A DNA stretch of 6,236 nt from Dehalococcoidia bacterium (lineage in GTDB: Bacteria; Chloroflexota; Dehalococcoidia; SAR202; UBA11138), in assembly GCA_012270625.1 (NCBI GenBank), contig JAAXHZ010000058.1, positions 1 through 6,236 on the forward strand. The letters are read 5' to 3'. The notes under the pieces were generated by a model. That model saw only the letters and a program-made list of their open reading frames with translations. It had not been told where the DNA came from and did no database searches. Positions 1 to 5,564 of the stretch are shown here, piece by piece. Position 1 is the stretch's first letter. Every line of letters begins with the position of its first letter. A program made the translations under genes and the position numbers.

Positions 1-18
1 TAAGACACCCAACCACCA

Positions 19-70
19 CTGGATTGCCGAGCGGCGAGCCACTTCGTGGATTCCGGCTTTCGCCAGAATG
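19..70 (+). repeat. 52-bp dispersed palindromic repeat, copy 1
   Basis: This stretch matches the reverse complement of 5513-5564 at 47 of 52 positions by eye. It folds into three adjacent small hairpins: GCCG/CGGC at 26-35, CCAC/GTGG around a TTC loop at 39-49, and an 8-bp stem around a TTTC loop at 50-69 with one C-A mismatch. TGGATT occurs twice, at 20-25 and 47-52, so the unit may be partly duplicated. The second half resembles the widespread ATTCCGGC-loop-GCCGGAAT class of bacterial intergenic repeats (Neisseria dRS3 is an analogous design); that link is from memory. No coding sequence is seen here. Confidence 0.75.
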
Positions 71-160
71 CCGAAAGAGCGATGCCTACCAAACTGGGAG
101 GGACAGGTTCGTGGCTTCCTACTAAATTGAAACAGGTTCGCTTGTGAACGAGACCTTGGG

Positions 161-247
161 ATGAACGTGAACCTATGGTACGGTTGTAAGGCTTCCTTTC
201 GGACTTGTCCCCAACAAACCAGGCGCGCGAAGCGCGTTTTGGAGTGA
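161..247 (+). other. Possible 28-codon upstream reading frame (leader peptide)
   Basis: An ATG at 161 opens a 28-codon frame beginning MNVNLWYG and ending in TGA at 245-247, five bases before the ATG of the DUF1801 gene. The stop lies between that gene's GGAG ribosome site (241-244) and its start codon, an arrangement that would allow translational coupling. The predicted peptide is rich in Arg and Lys near its end and has two Cys. Only a weak GAGA (150-153) precedes the ATG, and no peptide family is recognised. It may be a chance frame. Confidence 0.2.
222..240 (+). terminator. GC-rich hairpin with short T run just before the DUF1801 ribosome site
   Basis: CGCGC (224-228) pairs with GCGCG (232-236) around a GAA loop, and two G-T pairs can extend the stem. 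Four T follow (237-240), then the GGAG ribosome site. This looks like a weak intrinsic terminator or attenuator, or a structure affecting ribosome access. The T run is too short for a confident terminator call. Confidence 0.25.
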
Positions 248-252
248 ACACG

Positions 253-729
253 ATGGCTCGCAAGACGTCCAAGAGACCGACGAAGGCCTCTATGAAGGCC
301 ACCGAGAACACTAGCGGTGAGGTGAGACTCCTTTCGGGCGGCAACCCGCAGATCGCAAAGGCCGACGGCGACGCCCCCGTGCAGGCATACATCGCGGCAA
401 TGCCGGGATGGAAAAGCGATGTCGGACGGCGCCTCGACGACCTCATCGTGCGCAACGTGCCCAACGTGCTCAAGGCCGTGAGGTGGAACTCCCCCTGGTA
501 TGGCATCGAGGACGAGGGCTGGTTCGTGAGTTACCACGTCTTCACCCGTTACGTAAAGGTGACATTCCTCAATGGCGCGTCGCTGAAACCCGTCCCACCC
601 GGCTCAGGCAAGGACCCTGACGCGCGCTGGGTCGATATCTACGAGGGTAAACTCGATGAGGAGCAGATGGCGACGTGGGTCCGGCAGGCCGCCGCCCTGC
701 CCGGCTGGTACGGGTTCGACAAGCTGTGA
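253..729 (+). CDS. DUF1801 domain protein
   Basis: This is a 158-residue cytoplasmic protein of the DUF1801 (YdhG-like) family, whose biochemical role is not established. The first 40 residues are basic and low in complexity (Arg, Lys, Thr, Ser) and probably disordered. The conserved domain runs from about residue 43 to 150. It includes the family-typical VRWNSPWYGIEDEGWF segment (76-91), a central strand pair (YVKVTFLNG, 100-108) and the C-terminal DARWVDIYEG plus helix (123-145). The ATG at 253 is chosen because GGAG (241-244) sits 8 bases upstream. The frame stays open back to a TTG at 205, but that start lacks a ribosome site. No operon partner is obvious: the next gene begins 75 bp later behind its own candidate promoter. 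The family assignment is firm; the function is unknown. Confidence 0.85.
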   Translation: MARKTSKRPTKASMKATENTSGEVRLLSGGNPQIAKADGDAPVQAYIAAMPGWKSDVGRRLDDLIVRNVPNVLKAVRWNSPWYGIEDEGWFVSYHVFTRYVKVTFLNGASLKPVPPGSGKDPDARWVDIYEGKLDEEQMATWVRQAAALPGWYGFDKL

Positions 730-735
730 TCGATG

Positions 736-765
736 TTGACGCGATGTGGCGCGCATGGCGACAAT
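736..765 (+). promoter_or_regulatory. Candidate sigma70-like promoter for the Ig-like membrane protein
   Basis: TTGACG (736-741) and GACAAT (760-765) are separated by 18 bp. They match the -35 consensus at 5 of 6 and the -10 consensus at 4 of 6 positions. Transcription would start near 772, leaving a leader of about 33 bases that contains the AAGGAG ribosome site at 788-793. It lies in the 75-bp gap after the DUF1801 gene. Confidence 0.35.
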
Positions 766-804
766 AAAGAGGTCTGACCACTTAACGAAGGAGCCAAGCC
801 TGTC

Positions 805-1398
805 ATGCCAGATCGGTCAAAGACTTTGATTCGTCCAGTCTGCATCGTCACAGCGCTGGCAGCAGTCGTCTTCTCCGTAGCGCTTCTGCTCCCAATGGGG
901 GTACACGCCCAGTCGGACGATACTTTCGAGCCACTGTTCAGCCGCGAGGCGGGGCCGTTCGACATCGCTATGTCGTGGGTGCCACCCTCACCGCAGGTGG
1001 GGTTCGTCAACATCGGTGTGAAGCCGACGCTGATCGCCGACGGCTCCCCGGTTACCGACGCCCGGATTCTCCTCGTGGCAGAAACGGAACCTGAGCATCC
1101 CGAGTTTGAGGTGGTTGCCGTCAACACGCCCAACCATCCCGGGGTGTATCGCGCGAACCTCAAGTTCGAAGAGGCCGGCAACTGGGTGATCCACGTCCAG
1201 GTGAACAGCCCGACCATGGGTCAGGCCGACTTCAGATCTCCGCTGGTGATACTCCCGGCCCCAATTCAGCCCGGCCCCGCGGGAGGCTGGGTGTTCCTGG
1301 GCGTGTTCCTCGCATTGGCCGCTGGCAGTGTGTATATCATCATGGCGATCCGGAAGGCGCAGGCAACTCGGCGGATGCGTCTCGAAGGGAGACTATGA
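805..1398 (+). CDS. Exported FixH/YtkA-like Ig-fold protein with C-terminal membrane anchor
   Basis: This is a 197-residue protein of unknown function. Residues 8-35 form a signal peptide or N-terminal membrane segment ending VHA|QS, a plausible signal peptidase site. Residues 48-150 look like a single beta-sandwich: short alternating strands and a late PGVYRANLKFEEAGNW motif (112-127), the pattern seen in FixH, YtkA and CopC-like domains. A second hydrophobic span (160-182) is followed by a short basic tail (RKAQATRRMR), so the Ig-like domain should sit outside the membrane with the C-terminus inside. AAGGAG at 788-793 lies 11 bases before the ATG. No methionine or histidine copper-ligand cluster stands out, so a metal role is not supported. 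Its last 59 bp overlap the 3' end of the convergent lipoprotein gene. The fold assignment is moderately sure, the topology fairly sure. Confidence 0.75.
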   Translation: MPDRSKTLIRPVCIVTALAAVVFSVALLLPMGVHAQSDDTFEPLFSREAGPFDIAMSWVPPSPQVGFVNIGVKPTLIADGSPVTDARILLVAETEPEHPEFEVVAVNTPNHPGVYRANLKFEEAGNWVIHVQVNSPTMGQADFRSPLVILPAPIQPGPAGGWVFLGVFLALAAGSVYIIMAIRKAQATRRMRLEGRL

Positions 1399-1744
1399 GC
1401 AGCATGTCCCCCGACTTCTGGTAGGTAACCTCTACCGGATCACCAAGGACCATGTGCTCCCTGACGTGGGCAGGCGTGAACTCCTCGAACCGCCTCCCAC
1501 CCGCGTGAAAGTCCAGAACTACGCCTGACTCGCTGGCAACCGTGATGGACTCGAACTCTAGGAGCGATCTAGTCTCAACGCTCGTTACTAGTCCGGTGAA
1601 GCTGAGGTGTGCCTCCGTCGCCCCCTCAGACCCATCATCACAGCCTCCCAGCGCGACCAGGATGGACGCCAGCGCCACTATTTCAAACAAGGCCAAGGGC
1701 TTGTTTAGCAAAAATCTTGCACTTCTTTCACGTTGACTGCGCAT
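1340..1744 (-). CDS. Small hypothetical lipoprotein
   Basis: This is a 134-residue predicted lipoprotein. A hydrophobic segment (about residues 19-34) ends in the lipobox LGGC, so Cys35 should be lipidated and the mature part outside the membrane. After a short acidic linker (DDGSEGATE) come alternating strand-like stretches, including FTGLVTSVETRSLLEFESI and FTPAHVREHMVLGDPVEVTY. They suggest a small beta-barrel or beta-sandwich; the family was not identified. The ATG at 1744 follows a purine-rich AAGAAAGA. An in-frame ATG at 1801 would lie inside the divergent gene and lacks support. A TTG at 1711 behind GAAAGAAG would give a more usual 24-residue signal peptide. The C-terminal 18 or so residues, in the overlap with the convergent gene, are low-complexity (ASAELPAPSGSP), consistent with a dispensable tail. 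That this is a gene is likely, from the lipobox and coherent sequence; its function is unknown. Confidence 0.65.
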   Translation of the reverse strand: MRSQRERSARFLLNKPLALFEIVALASILVALGGCDDGSEGATEAHLSFTGLVTSVETRSLLEFESITVASESGVVLDFHAGGRRFEEFTPAHVREHMVLGDPVEVTYQKSGDMLLIVSLRDASAELPAPSGSP

Positions 1745-1782
1745 CGGGTCTTTCTTAATGTTTAATTCGGGGCAAGAATACC
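1745..1782. promoter_or_regulatory. 38-bp divergent intergenic spacer
   Basis: This is the only gap between the start codons of the lipoprotein (minus) and the VWA-like gene (plus), and it is AT-rich at 1751-1767 in an otherwise GC-rich window. TTTAAT (1761-1766) is a possible plus-strand -10. The nearest -35-like TTGACT (1733-1738) is 22 bp away, too far for a standard promoter. At least part of any promoter must overlap coding sequence. No operator palindrome is visible. Confidence 0.3.
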
Positions 1783-3975
1783 ATGCGCTTGTTATCAACA
1801 TTCATCCTTCTAGTCGCGCTTACCCTGTCGGTATTCATTTCCGGCTTCTCTGACGAAGCCGAGGCCCAGGAACGGTCAGACGCGCTGACCTTGTTGATAG
1901 TGGACCGGCACGCGATCTCCTCCGACCGGTCCACGATCGATCTGGTCAACTCGCTGCTCGGCCTGATGTTCAGTCTGAAGGAAGGCCAACCGTTCGCTCT
2001 TGTGTTCGGAGACGATCTCTCCAGAGTTTATGGCCCTCTGGATACCGACACAGACGACTTCATTGAGATGCGACAGGCAGTCGAGCAGAAGCTGGCGTCT
2101 CCACCACCGGCAGAGCCTCTCGACCTGGTCTCGGCGCTGGCTGAAACATACAACTACCTGAATGGTCTGGTGGTGAGCTCGGAAACGTCGATCTATCTGA
2201 TAACGGGTGATACTTCCAAGACCGAACCGGCGGACGAGCTCGACAAGGTGCGTCCTGTCCTGAACCTGGTCGAGGAAGCAGGCTGGCCGGTATTCAACGT
2301 GACCACACCTGAGACTGACCCCGGCCTCAAGAACGTTCTCTCAGAAATCGCGCGACGTACCAGCGGTGAGTCGTTCGAGCTGTCCATACCCAATGGCCTG
2401 GAGGAGATAACCAACCGGACCCTCGTCAGAGAGGGAAAAGGAGCTCTCCAGGCAATGGGCGAGACCATCCTCTCGCCCGACTCGGTATTCGAGACCGACC
2501 TCGACGTGGTGCCCGGCACCGGCGAGCTGAACATGATCTTCTTCCGCGAGGACGACGTAACATCGTTCAAGCTCAAGAATCCATCCGGGACGGAGGCCTC
2601 CTCTGGAGACCGAAAATCCTCATCGACCATAGAGCTGCCCAACATTGTCATCCTGGAAATCCAGGAGCCAACTCCCGGTCGGTGGTCCCTGGAAGTCCGG
2701 GGGGATAGCGGTCTGCTGTCGGCCGGCCGGTACTCGGTAAACCGCTACCGCATTGAGTTCCAGACGCGCGGCGCGGTTCCCGTAGGGGCGCCAGTCAACA
2801 TCATAGCGTCGGTTACTGACGACGGCAGCCCTGTCTCGGTGGACGCGGGCCTGCTGACGCGCATCATCGACCCCAACGGGACGTCGGTGCTGTACCACCT
2901 CAATGACGAGGGCACAGGTGGCGACGCCATCGCCGGCGATGGCTACTATTCAGCGACACTGCCTTCGCTCACGGTTGACGGCACATACAGCGTCGAGATG
3001 CAGCTGCAGTGGCCCGAGATTGCCCACACCATAACGACGCTGTCCTCCTTTGACGCCCGGCTGTTTCCAGACATAACGCTCATTTCAGAGCCCGTAGATA
3101 CGCTGAAGCCAGGTGTGCGGACCAAAATAGCGGAGATCACCGTAGGTGTCGGCAGCCAGCCCTTCTCGGTATCTCCGAACGACCTGCTGGCCTCGGTCGC
3201 TACCAATCAGAGAGATCCCGGCGTCGTGGAGCTGGTTCCCAAGCAGATAATCTCGGAAGGAAAGGCGTTCGAGTTTGACGTGTTCTACACAGCTCAATCC
3301 GAGTCCTTGGCGACGGTGGCCGTTTCGATGGACGTCGAGTACGCCGGTCAGCAGTTCCTGCGAAGCGTGGACCCGATAGTCGTCTCGTCTATCCCACCTG
3401 CTCAACCGCTGCCGACACCGCGCCCGCCCGCCACTCCGGCGCCCGCGCCAACCACGGCTCCCCCTCCGGCCGTTCCCAGAGTTGAAGAGCCCAGACCGAC
3501 GACCACTATCGCCGTCGTCGTGATTCTCGCACTGATTGCCGCGCCGATCATCGTCCTGCTGGTCAACTATCTGATCAGGGTGGCGCCGTTCGGAGCCATC
3601 TACACCGAAGATGGCCGTTTGGTTCTCAGGTTGAGGGAAGTCGAACGTCCTCTGTTGAGAAACCTCTTGACCAGAAACCGGGTCGCGGGCGACGAGCTGG
3701 GCATTCAGGGTTTCGAGTCGGTCTCGCTCAGATTCTATCGCGACGAGGTACTGATCGAGCCCCACGAATTCTCGACCAACACGGTAAGGCTGAACAACCA
3801 GCCTGTCACCGATCTAATCAACGTGCATGACAGAAGTTGGCTGGGCGCTATGGGTCGTCTGTACTCGTTCAGATTCAGCGACCCGGGCGAACCGGATGAA
3901 GAACCCACTGCCCCAACTGCCGACGACAGCCAGGAAGAAGCCATCGAGAGCGAGAGCGCCGAGGAGAGTGCGTAG
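1783..3975 (+). CDS. Membrane-anchored VWA-like/Ig-like protein with cytoplasmic FHA-like domain
   Basis: This is a 730-residue, single-pass membrane protein. Residues 1-28 are a signal peptide with an AEA|Q cleavage site. Residues 33 to about 215 show the order of a von Willebrand A domain: first strand LTLLIVD (35-41), the later strand IYLITGD, and a last helix LKNVLSEIARRTSG. However, the DxSxS metal site is replaced by D41-R-H-A-I. Residues about 230-535 are beta-rich Ig-like modules, including the DEGTGGDAIAGDGYYSATL signature (375-393) typical of such secreted proteins. A proline/threonine stalk (538-566) leads to one membrane span (575-598). The cytoplasmic part (603-699) ends in TVRLNNQPV...WLGAMGRLYSFRF, which resembles the end of an FHA domain, followed by an acidic tail (700-730). 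A ligand-sensing or scaffold role is inference. Only a weak purine stretch precedes the ATG. It is divergent from the lipoprotein gene. Confidence 0.8.
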   Translation: MRLLSTFILLVALTLSVFISGFSDEAEAQERSDALTLLIVDRHAISSDRSTIDLVNSLLGLMFSLKEGQPFALVFGDDLSRVYGPLDTDTDDFIEMRQAVEQKLASPPPAEPLDLVSALAETYNYLNGLVVSSETSIYLITGDTSKTEPADELDKVRPVLNLVEEAGWPVFNVTTPETDPGLKNVLSEIARRTSGESFELSIPNGLEEITNRTLVREGKGALQAMGETILSPDSVFETDLDVVPGTGELNMIFFREDDVTSFKLKNPSGTEASSGDRKSSSTIELPNIVILEIQEPTPGRWSLEVRGDSGLLSAGRYSVNRYRIEFQTRGAVPVGAPVNIIASVTDDGSPVSVDAGLLTRIIDPNGTSVLYHLNDEGTGGDAIAGDGYYSATLPSLTVDGTYSVEMQLQWPEIAHTITTLSSFDARLFPDITLISEPVDTLKPGVRTKIAEITVGVGSQPFSVSPNDLLASVATNQRDPGVVELVPKQIISEGKAFEFDVFYTAQSESLATVAVSMDVEYAGQQFLRSVDPIVVSSIPPAQPLPTPRPPATPAPAPTTAPPPAVPRVEEPRPTTTIAVVVILALIAAPIIVLLVNYLIRVAPFGAIYTEDGRLVLRLREVERPLLRNLLTRNRVAGDELGIQGFESVSLRFYRDEVLIEPHEFSTNTVRLNNQPVTDLINVHDRSWLGAMGRLYSFRFSDPGEPDEEPTAPTADDSQEEAIESESAEESA

Positions 3976-4054
3976 AGGTCACTCGCTTGCACCCGGTCAA
4001 ATCGAGCGGTCTAGGGTCTTAGAGATATTCCCAAAGGTGATTTTCCAAGCGCCT

Positions 4055-4142
4055 CCTCTCCCTTGAGGGAGAGGATTGAGGTGAGGGTGAAAGCGCTGGC
4101 AGGGGACTCCCCCTCATACTGGCCTTCTCCCCCGGGGAAGGG
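4055..4142. repeat. Composite palindromic intergenic element (REP/BIME-like)
   Basis: The element is built from a 9-bp perfect stem (4055-4074, CCTCTCCCT/AGGGAGAGG with a TG loop), TGAGGG (4082-4087), a GGGG-ACT-CCCC hairpin (4102-4112), CCCTCA (4111-4116) and a second palindrome (4123-4142). TGAGGG and CCCTCA are complementary, so the whole reads as two REP-like units in opposite orientation around a central hairpin. CTCTCCCT...GAGGTGAGGGTGA is a sequence type I recall from intergenic repeats of many environmental bacteria. It lies between convergent genes (stops at 3975 and 4160), the usual place for such elements. Confidence 0.6.
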
Positions 4143-4147
4143 ATTTT
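4123..4147 (+). terminator. Possible terminator after the VWA-like gene
   Basis: CCTTC(T)CCCC pairs with GGGGAAGG with one bulged base and is followed by GATTTT. This resembles an intrinsic terminator for the plus strand, about 150 bases after the stop at 3975. The perfect stem at 4055-4074 could act similarly on either strand but has no T run. The site lies within the composite repeat. Confidence 0.4.
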
Positions 4148-4159
4148 AGAAACACCCTC

Positions 4160-4867
4160 TTACTGCTCGACGATCCTTATGGTCGTGACGACGTCGCCCG
4201 GAGTCGTCGCGCTGGACGGGTCGCGAACCGAGATGTTGTTCACTACGTCCATTCCCGAAGATACCTTGCCAAACACCGAGTGACACGACACGCCAGGCGT
4301 AGCGCAGGGTTTCTCGGAGCCGTCCGGGTTTAGACCGTCAAGAGCCGGAGTGGGCACGAACGTGATGAAGAACTGGCTTCCGTTCGTGGCCAGGCCTCCC
4401 GCGTTCGCCATCGACAGTATGCCAGGGCTGTCATGGCGCAGGTCCGGATGGAACTCGCTCTCGAAGCGATAGCCGGGACCGCCCGTCCCTTTGCCGGTGG
4501 GGTCTCCGCCCTGGGCCATAAAGCCGGGAATCACGCGGTGGAACGTCACTCCGTCATAGAATCCCTGCCGCGCCAGGAAGACAAAGTTGTTGACCGTCTT
4601 AGGAGTTTTGTCGGCAAACAGCTCTATCTCGAACTCCTCACCCTTGGCAAGCTCAAAGACCGCGGTGTACTTCTTGCTGGTATCGATCTCCATTGCCGGG
4701 GGTGAGTCCCATTGTTTGGGACCGCTGGAGGCAGGAGCCGGCTGTGATTGCGCCGGTGGAGAAGTGGGCGCCAACTGAGCTGGGGCAGTCTCCTCGGGTT
4801 CGGAGCTGCAAGCTGCGAGGGCGACCGCAAGGACAGCCGCCACTATCAGAGACAGTTTCGAGATCAT
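4160..4867 (-). CDS. Cyclophilin-type peptidyl-prolyl cis-trans isomerase, lipoprotein
   Basis: This enzyme isomerises X-Pro peptide bonds and should help fold exported proteins at the outer face of the membrane. The 235-residue product has a signal peptide with lipobox LAAC (Cys20) and a Pro/Ala/Ser/Gln linker to about residue 50. The cyclophilin domain (64-232) shows the active-site blocks [13 protein letters not shown] (109-121, with the catalytic Arg111), SMANAGG (152-158), GSQFFIT (163-169) and HSVFGKV (196-202). The position of the Trp of human CypA is not Trp here (TPALDG), which is common in bacteria. An insert of about 17 residues before HSVFG has Cys188 and Cys195, which could form a disulfide outside the cell. 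The ATG at 4867 is preferred: GGAGG lies 12 bases upstream, whereas a TTG at 4876 would leave only 3. The gene has its own promoter-like site 181 bp or less after the upstream gene. Confidence in the family is very high. Confidence 0.95.
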   Translation of the reverse strand: MISKLSLIVAAVLAVALAACSSEPEETAPAQLAPTSPPAQSQPAPASSGPKQWDSPPAMEIDTSKKYTAVFELAKGEEFEIELFADKTPKTVNNFVFLARQGFYDGVTFHRVIPGFMAQGGDPTGKGTGGPGYRFESEFHPDLRHDSPGILSMANAGGLATNGSQFFITFVPTPALDGLNPDGSEKPCATPGVSCHSVFGKVSSGMDVVNNISVRDPSSATTPGDVVTTIRIVEQ

Positions 4868-4879
4868 TGTAGTCAAGAG

Positions 4880-4884
4880 CCTCC
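4880..4884 (-). promoter_or_regulatory. Ribosome binding site of the cyclophilin gene
   Basis: The minus strand reads GGAGG here, 12 bases before the ATG at 4867 and only 3 before the in-frame TTG at 4876. The spacing is long for the ATG but impossible for the TTG, so it decides the start. Confidence 0.55.
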
Positions 4885-4929
4885 AGCGAAAGACTGCGCG
4901 ACCGCAGGTGGCCGCGGATGTTGCGCCAC

Positions 4930-4958
4930 ATTTTACAGGTGTCGCGGTCGGATGTCAG
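4930..4958 (-). promoter_or_regulatory. Sigma70-like promoter of the cyclophilin gene
   Basis: On the minus strand CTGACA (4958-4953) and TAAAAT (4935-4930) are exactly 17 bp apart, each matching consensus at 5 of 6 positions. This is the best promoter-like site in the window. Transcription would start near 4923, giving a leader of about 55 bases. The cyclophilin gene therefore need not be co-transcribed with the dehydroquinase-like gene. The remainder of 4868-5048 shows nothing else I can support. Confidence 0.55.
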
Positions 4959-5048
4959 CGGTCGGGCAAGCGGGCCACAGGGAAAGACCCGAGTGCGAAA
5001 GGCGACCTGACAGGGAGATTATCCTCTCTATACCCCTGTAGCGCCCCG

Positions 5049-5486
5049 CTATTCCGATCTCAGGGAATTCAGGACTCCCCGCATCCCTAGCTGGTATCCG
5101 AACAGCCCAAACCCGGTTATCACACCCTTGCAGACACCCGCCACCTGCGACTGGCCGCCTCGCGCGGCGGGATTGGAGATGTGTATCTCGTAAACCGGGA
5201 AATCGACCTGCGCGATAGCCGCGAGGACGCCCGGATGACCTGAAGAGTACGCGGCCGGATTGAACAGAGCCGCATCGACGTCGCCGCTGTCGTGGGCCTC
5301 GTACAGCCTGTTGACCACCTCGCCCTCGATGTTCGAGTGGAATATCTCAACATCTACGCCGAGGTCAGAGGCGCACTGCCGGATGTACTCGTCGTACTCC
5401 TCCAGGGTCTGAGTGCCGAACGTCGCTGTCTGAACCTTGCCTCGCATGTTCATTCCGAGGCCGTGCAGAACAAGAATCTTCGCCAA
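5049..5486 (-). CDS. Divergent type II 3-dehydroquinate dehydratase (AroQ)-like protein
   Basis: The 145-residue product has the length and order of type II dehydroquinases (usually about 145-150), small flavodoxin-like proteins forming dodecamers. They dehydrate 3-dehydroquinate to 3-dehydroshikimate in aromatic biosynthesis or quinate use. Recognisable blocks are ILVLHGLGMNMRG (4-16, normally HGPNLNLLG), FHSNIEGEVV (49-58), ALFNPAAY (73-80, with the substrate-site Asn76), VYEIHISNPAARG (98-110, with His102 and Arg109) and GFGLFGYQLG (125-134). The flexible lid normally carries a catalytic Arg and Tyr (R-E-P-x-x-Y-G). Here it reads V18-Q-T-A-T-F23-G, so both are lost; the THTS segment is also changed (SSGHPG). 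True dehydroquinase activity is therefore doubtful. The TTG start is chosen because GGAGGAG sits 6 bases upstream and gives the usual N-terminus. It follows the AceE-like gene by 87 bp on the same strand. Family membership is likely; the reaction is unknown. Confidence 0.8.
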   Translation of the reverse strand: MAKILVLHGLGMNMRGKVQTATFGTQTLEEYDEYIRQCASDLGVDVEIFHSNIEGEVVNRLYEAHDSGDVDAALFNPAAYSSGHPGVLAAIAQVDFPVYEIHISNPAARGGQSQVAGVCKGVITGFGLFGYQLGMRGVLNSLRSE

Positions 5487-5492
5487 TGTGGT

Positions 5493-5499
5493 CTCCTCC
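5493..5499 (-). promoter_or_regulatory. Strong ribosome binding site that sets a TTG start
   Basis: GGAGGAG on the minus strand (5499-5493) is followed by ACCACA and then TTG at 5486, an ideal 6-base spacing. The in-frame ATG at 5501 contains the first G of this motif and has no separate well-spaced site. The GTG at 5537 lies in the 52-bp repeat. The TTG is thus the best-supported start of the dehydroquinase-like gene. Confidence 0.6.
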
Positions 5500-5512
5500 A
5501 TCTCTTGTCCGT

Positions 5513-5564
5513 CATTCCGGCGCCGGCCGGAACCCACGAAGTGGCTCGCCGCTCGGCAATCCAG
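5513..5564 (-). repeat. 52-bp dispersed palindromic repeat, copy 2 (inverted)
   Basis: This is the inverted partner of 19-70, with five differences in 52 bases. Three of the five fall in the tetraloop of the terminal hairpin (CGGC here, TTTC in copy 1). One turns a C-A mismatch in the stem into a perfect C-G pair, and one changes an outer A-T pair to G-T. The resulting stem TTCCGGC/GCCGGAA (5515-5532) is perfect. It fills most of the 87-bp gap between the AceE-like stop and the dehydroquinase-like start, so it would sit in the RNA joining the two genes if they are co-transcribed. Confidence 0.75.

Noticed and set aside
19..70. tRNA-like or CRISPR-like structure in the repeat
   Set aside because: The hairpins do not form a cloverleaf, there is no TTCRA loop, and there is no regular array of repeats and spacers.
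205..252. Upstream TTG start for the DUF1801 protein
   Set aside because: No ribosome site precedes it, and the extra residues come from the hairpin and ribosome-site region.
639..1217. Long open frame on the minus strand opposite the Ig-like gene
   Set aside because: It overlaps two well-supported plus-strand genes, its translation shows no domain pattern, and no ribosome site is seen; it is a GC-driven shadow.
1733..1766. TTGACT with TTTAAT as a promoter for the VWA-like gene
   Set aside because: The 22-bp spacing is outside the normal 16-18 bp range and other pairings match poorly.
1745..1801. Upstream ATG at 1801 for the lipoprotein
   Set aside because: It would extend into the divergent gene and put a hydrophilic 19-residue stretch before the signal peptide.
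3085..3765. 226-codon open frame on the minus strand inside the VWA-like gene
   Set aside because: The translation is rich in Arg, Gly and Asp with no recognisable fold, fully antisense to a coherent membrane protein.
4868..4876. TTG start for the cyclophilin
   Set aside because: It is only 3 bases from the GGAGG site; the ATG at 4867 is better placed.
5011..5038. CAGGG/CCCTG inverted repeat and GATAAT (5023-5018) as terminator or promoter
   Set aside because: The loop is long with no T run, and no -35 lies at a fitting distance; the CTGACA-17-TAAAAT site is much better.
5487..5537. GTG 5537 or ATG 5501 start for the dehydroquinase-like protein
   Set aside because: The extension begins in the dispersed repeat and adds 5-17 unusual residues before the normal AroQ N-terminus; the TTG at 5486 has an ideal ribosome site.
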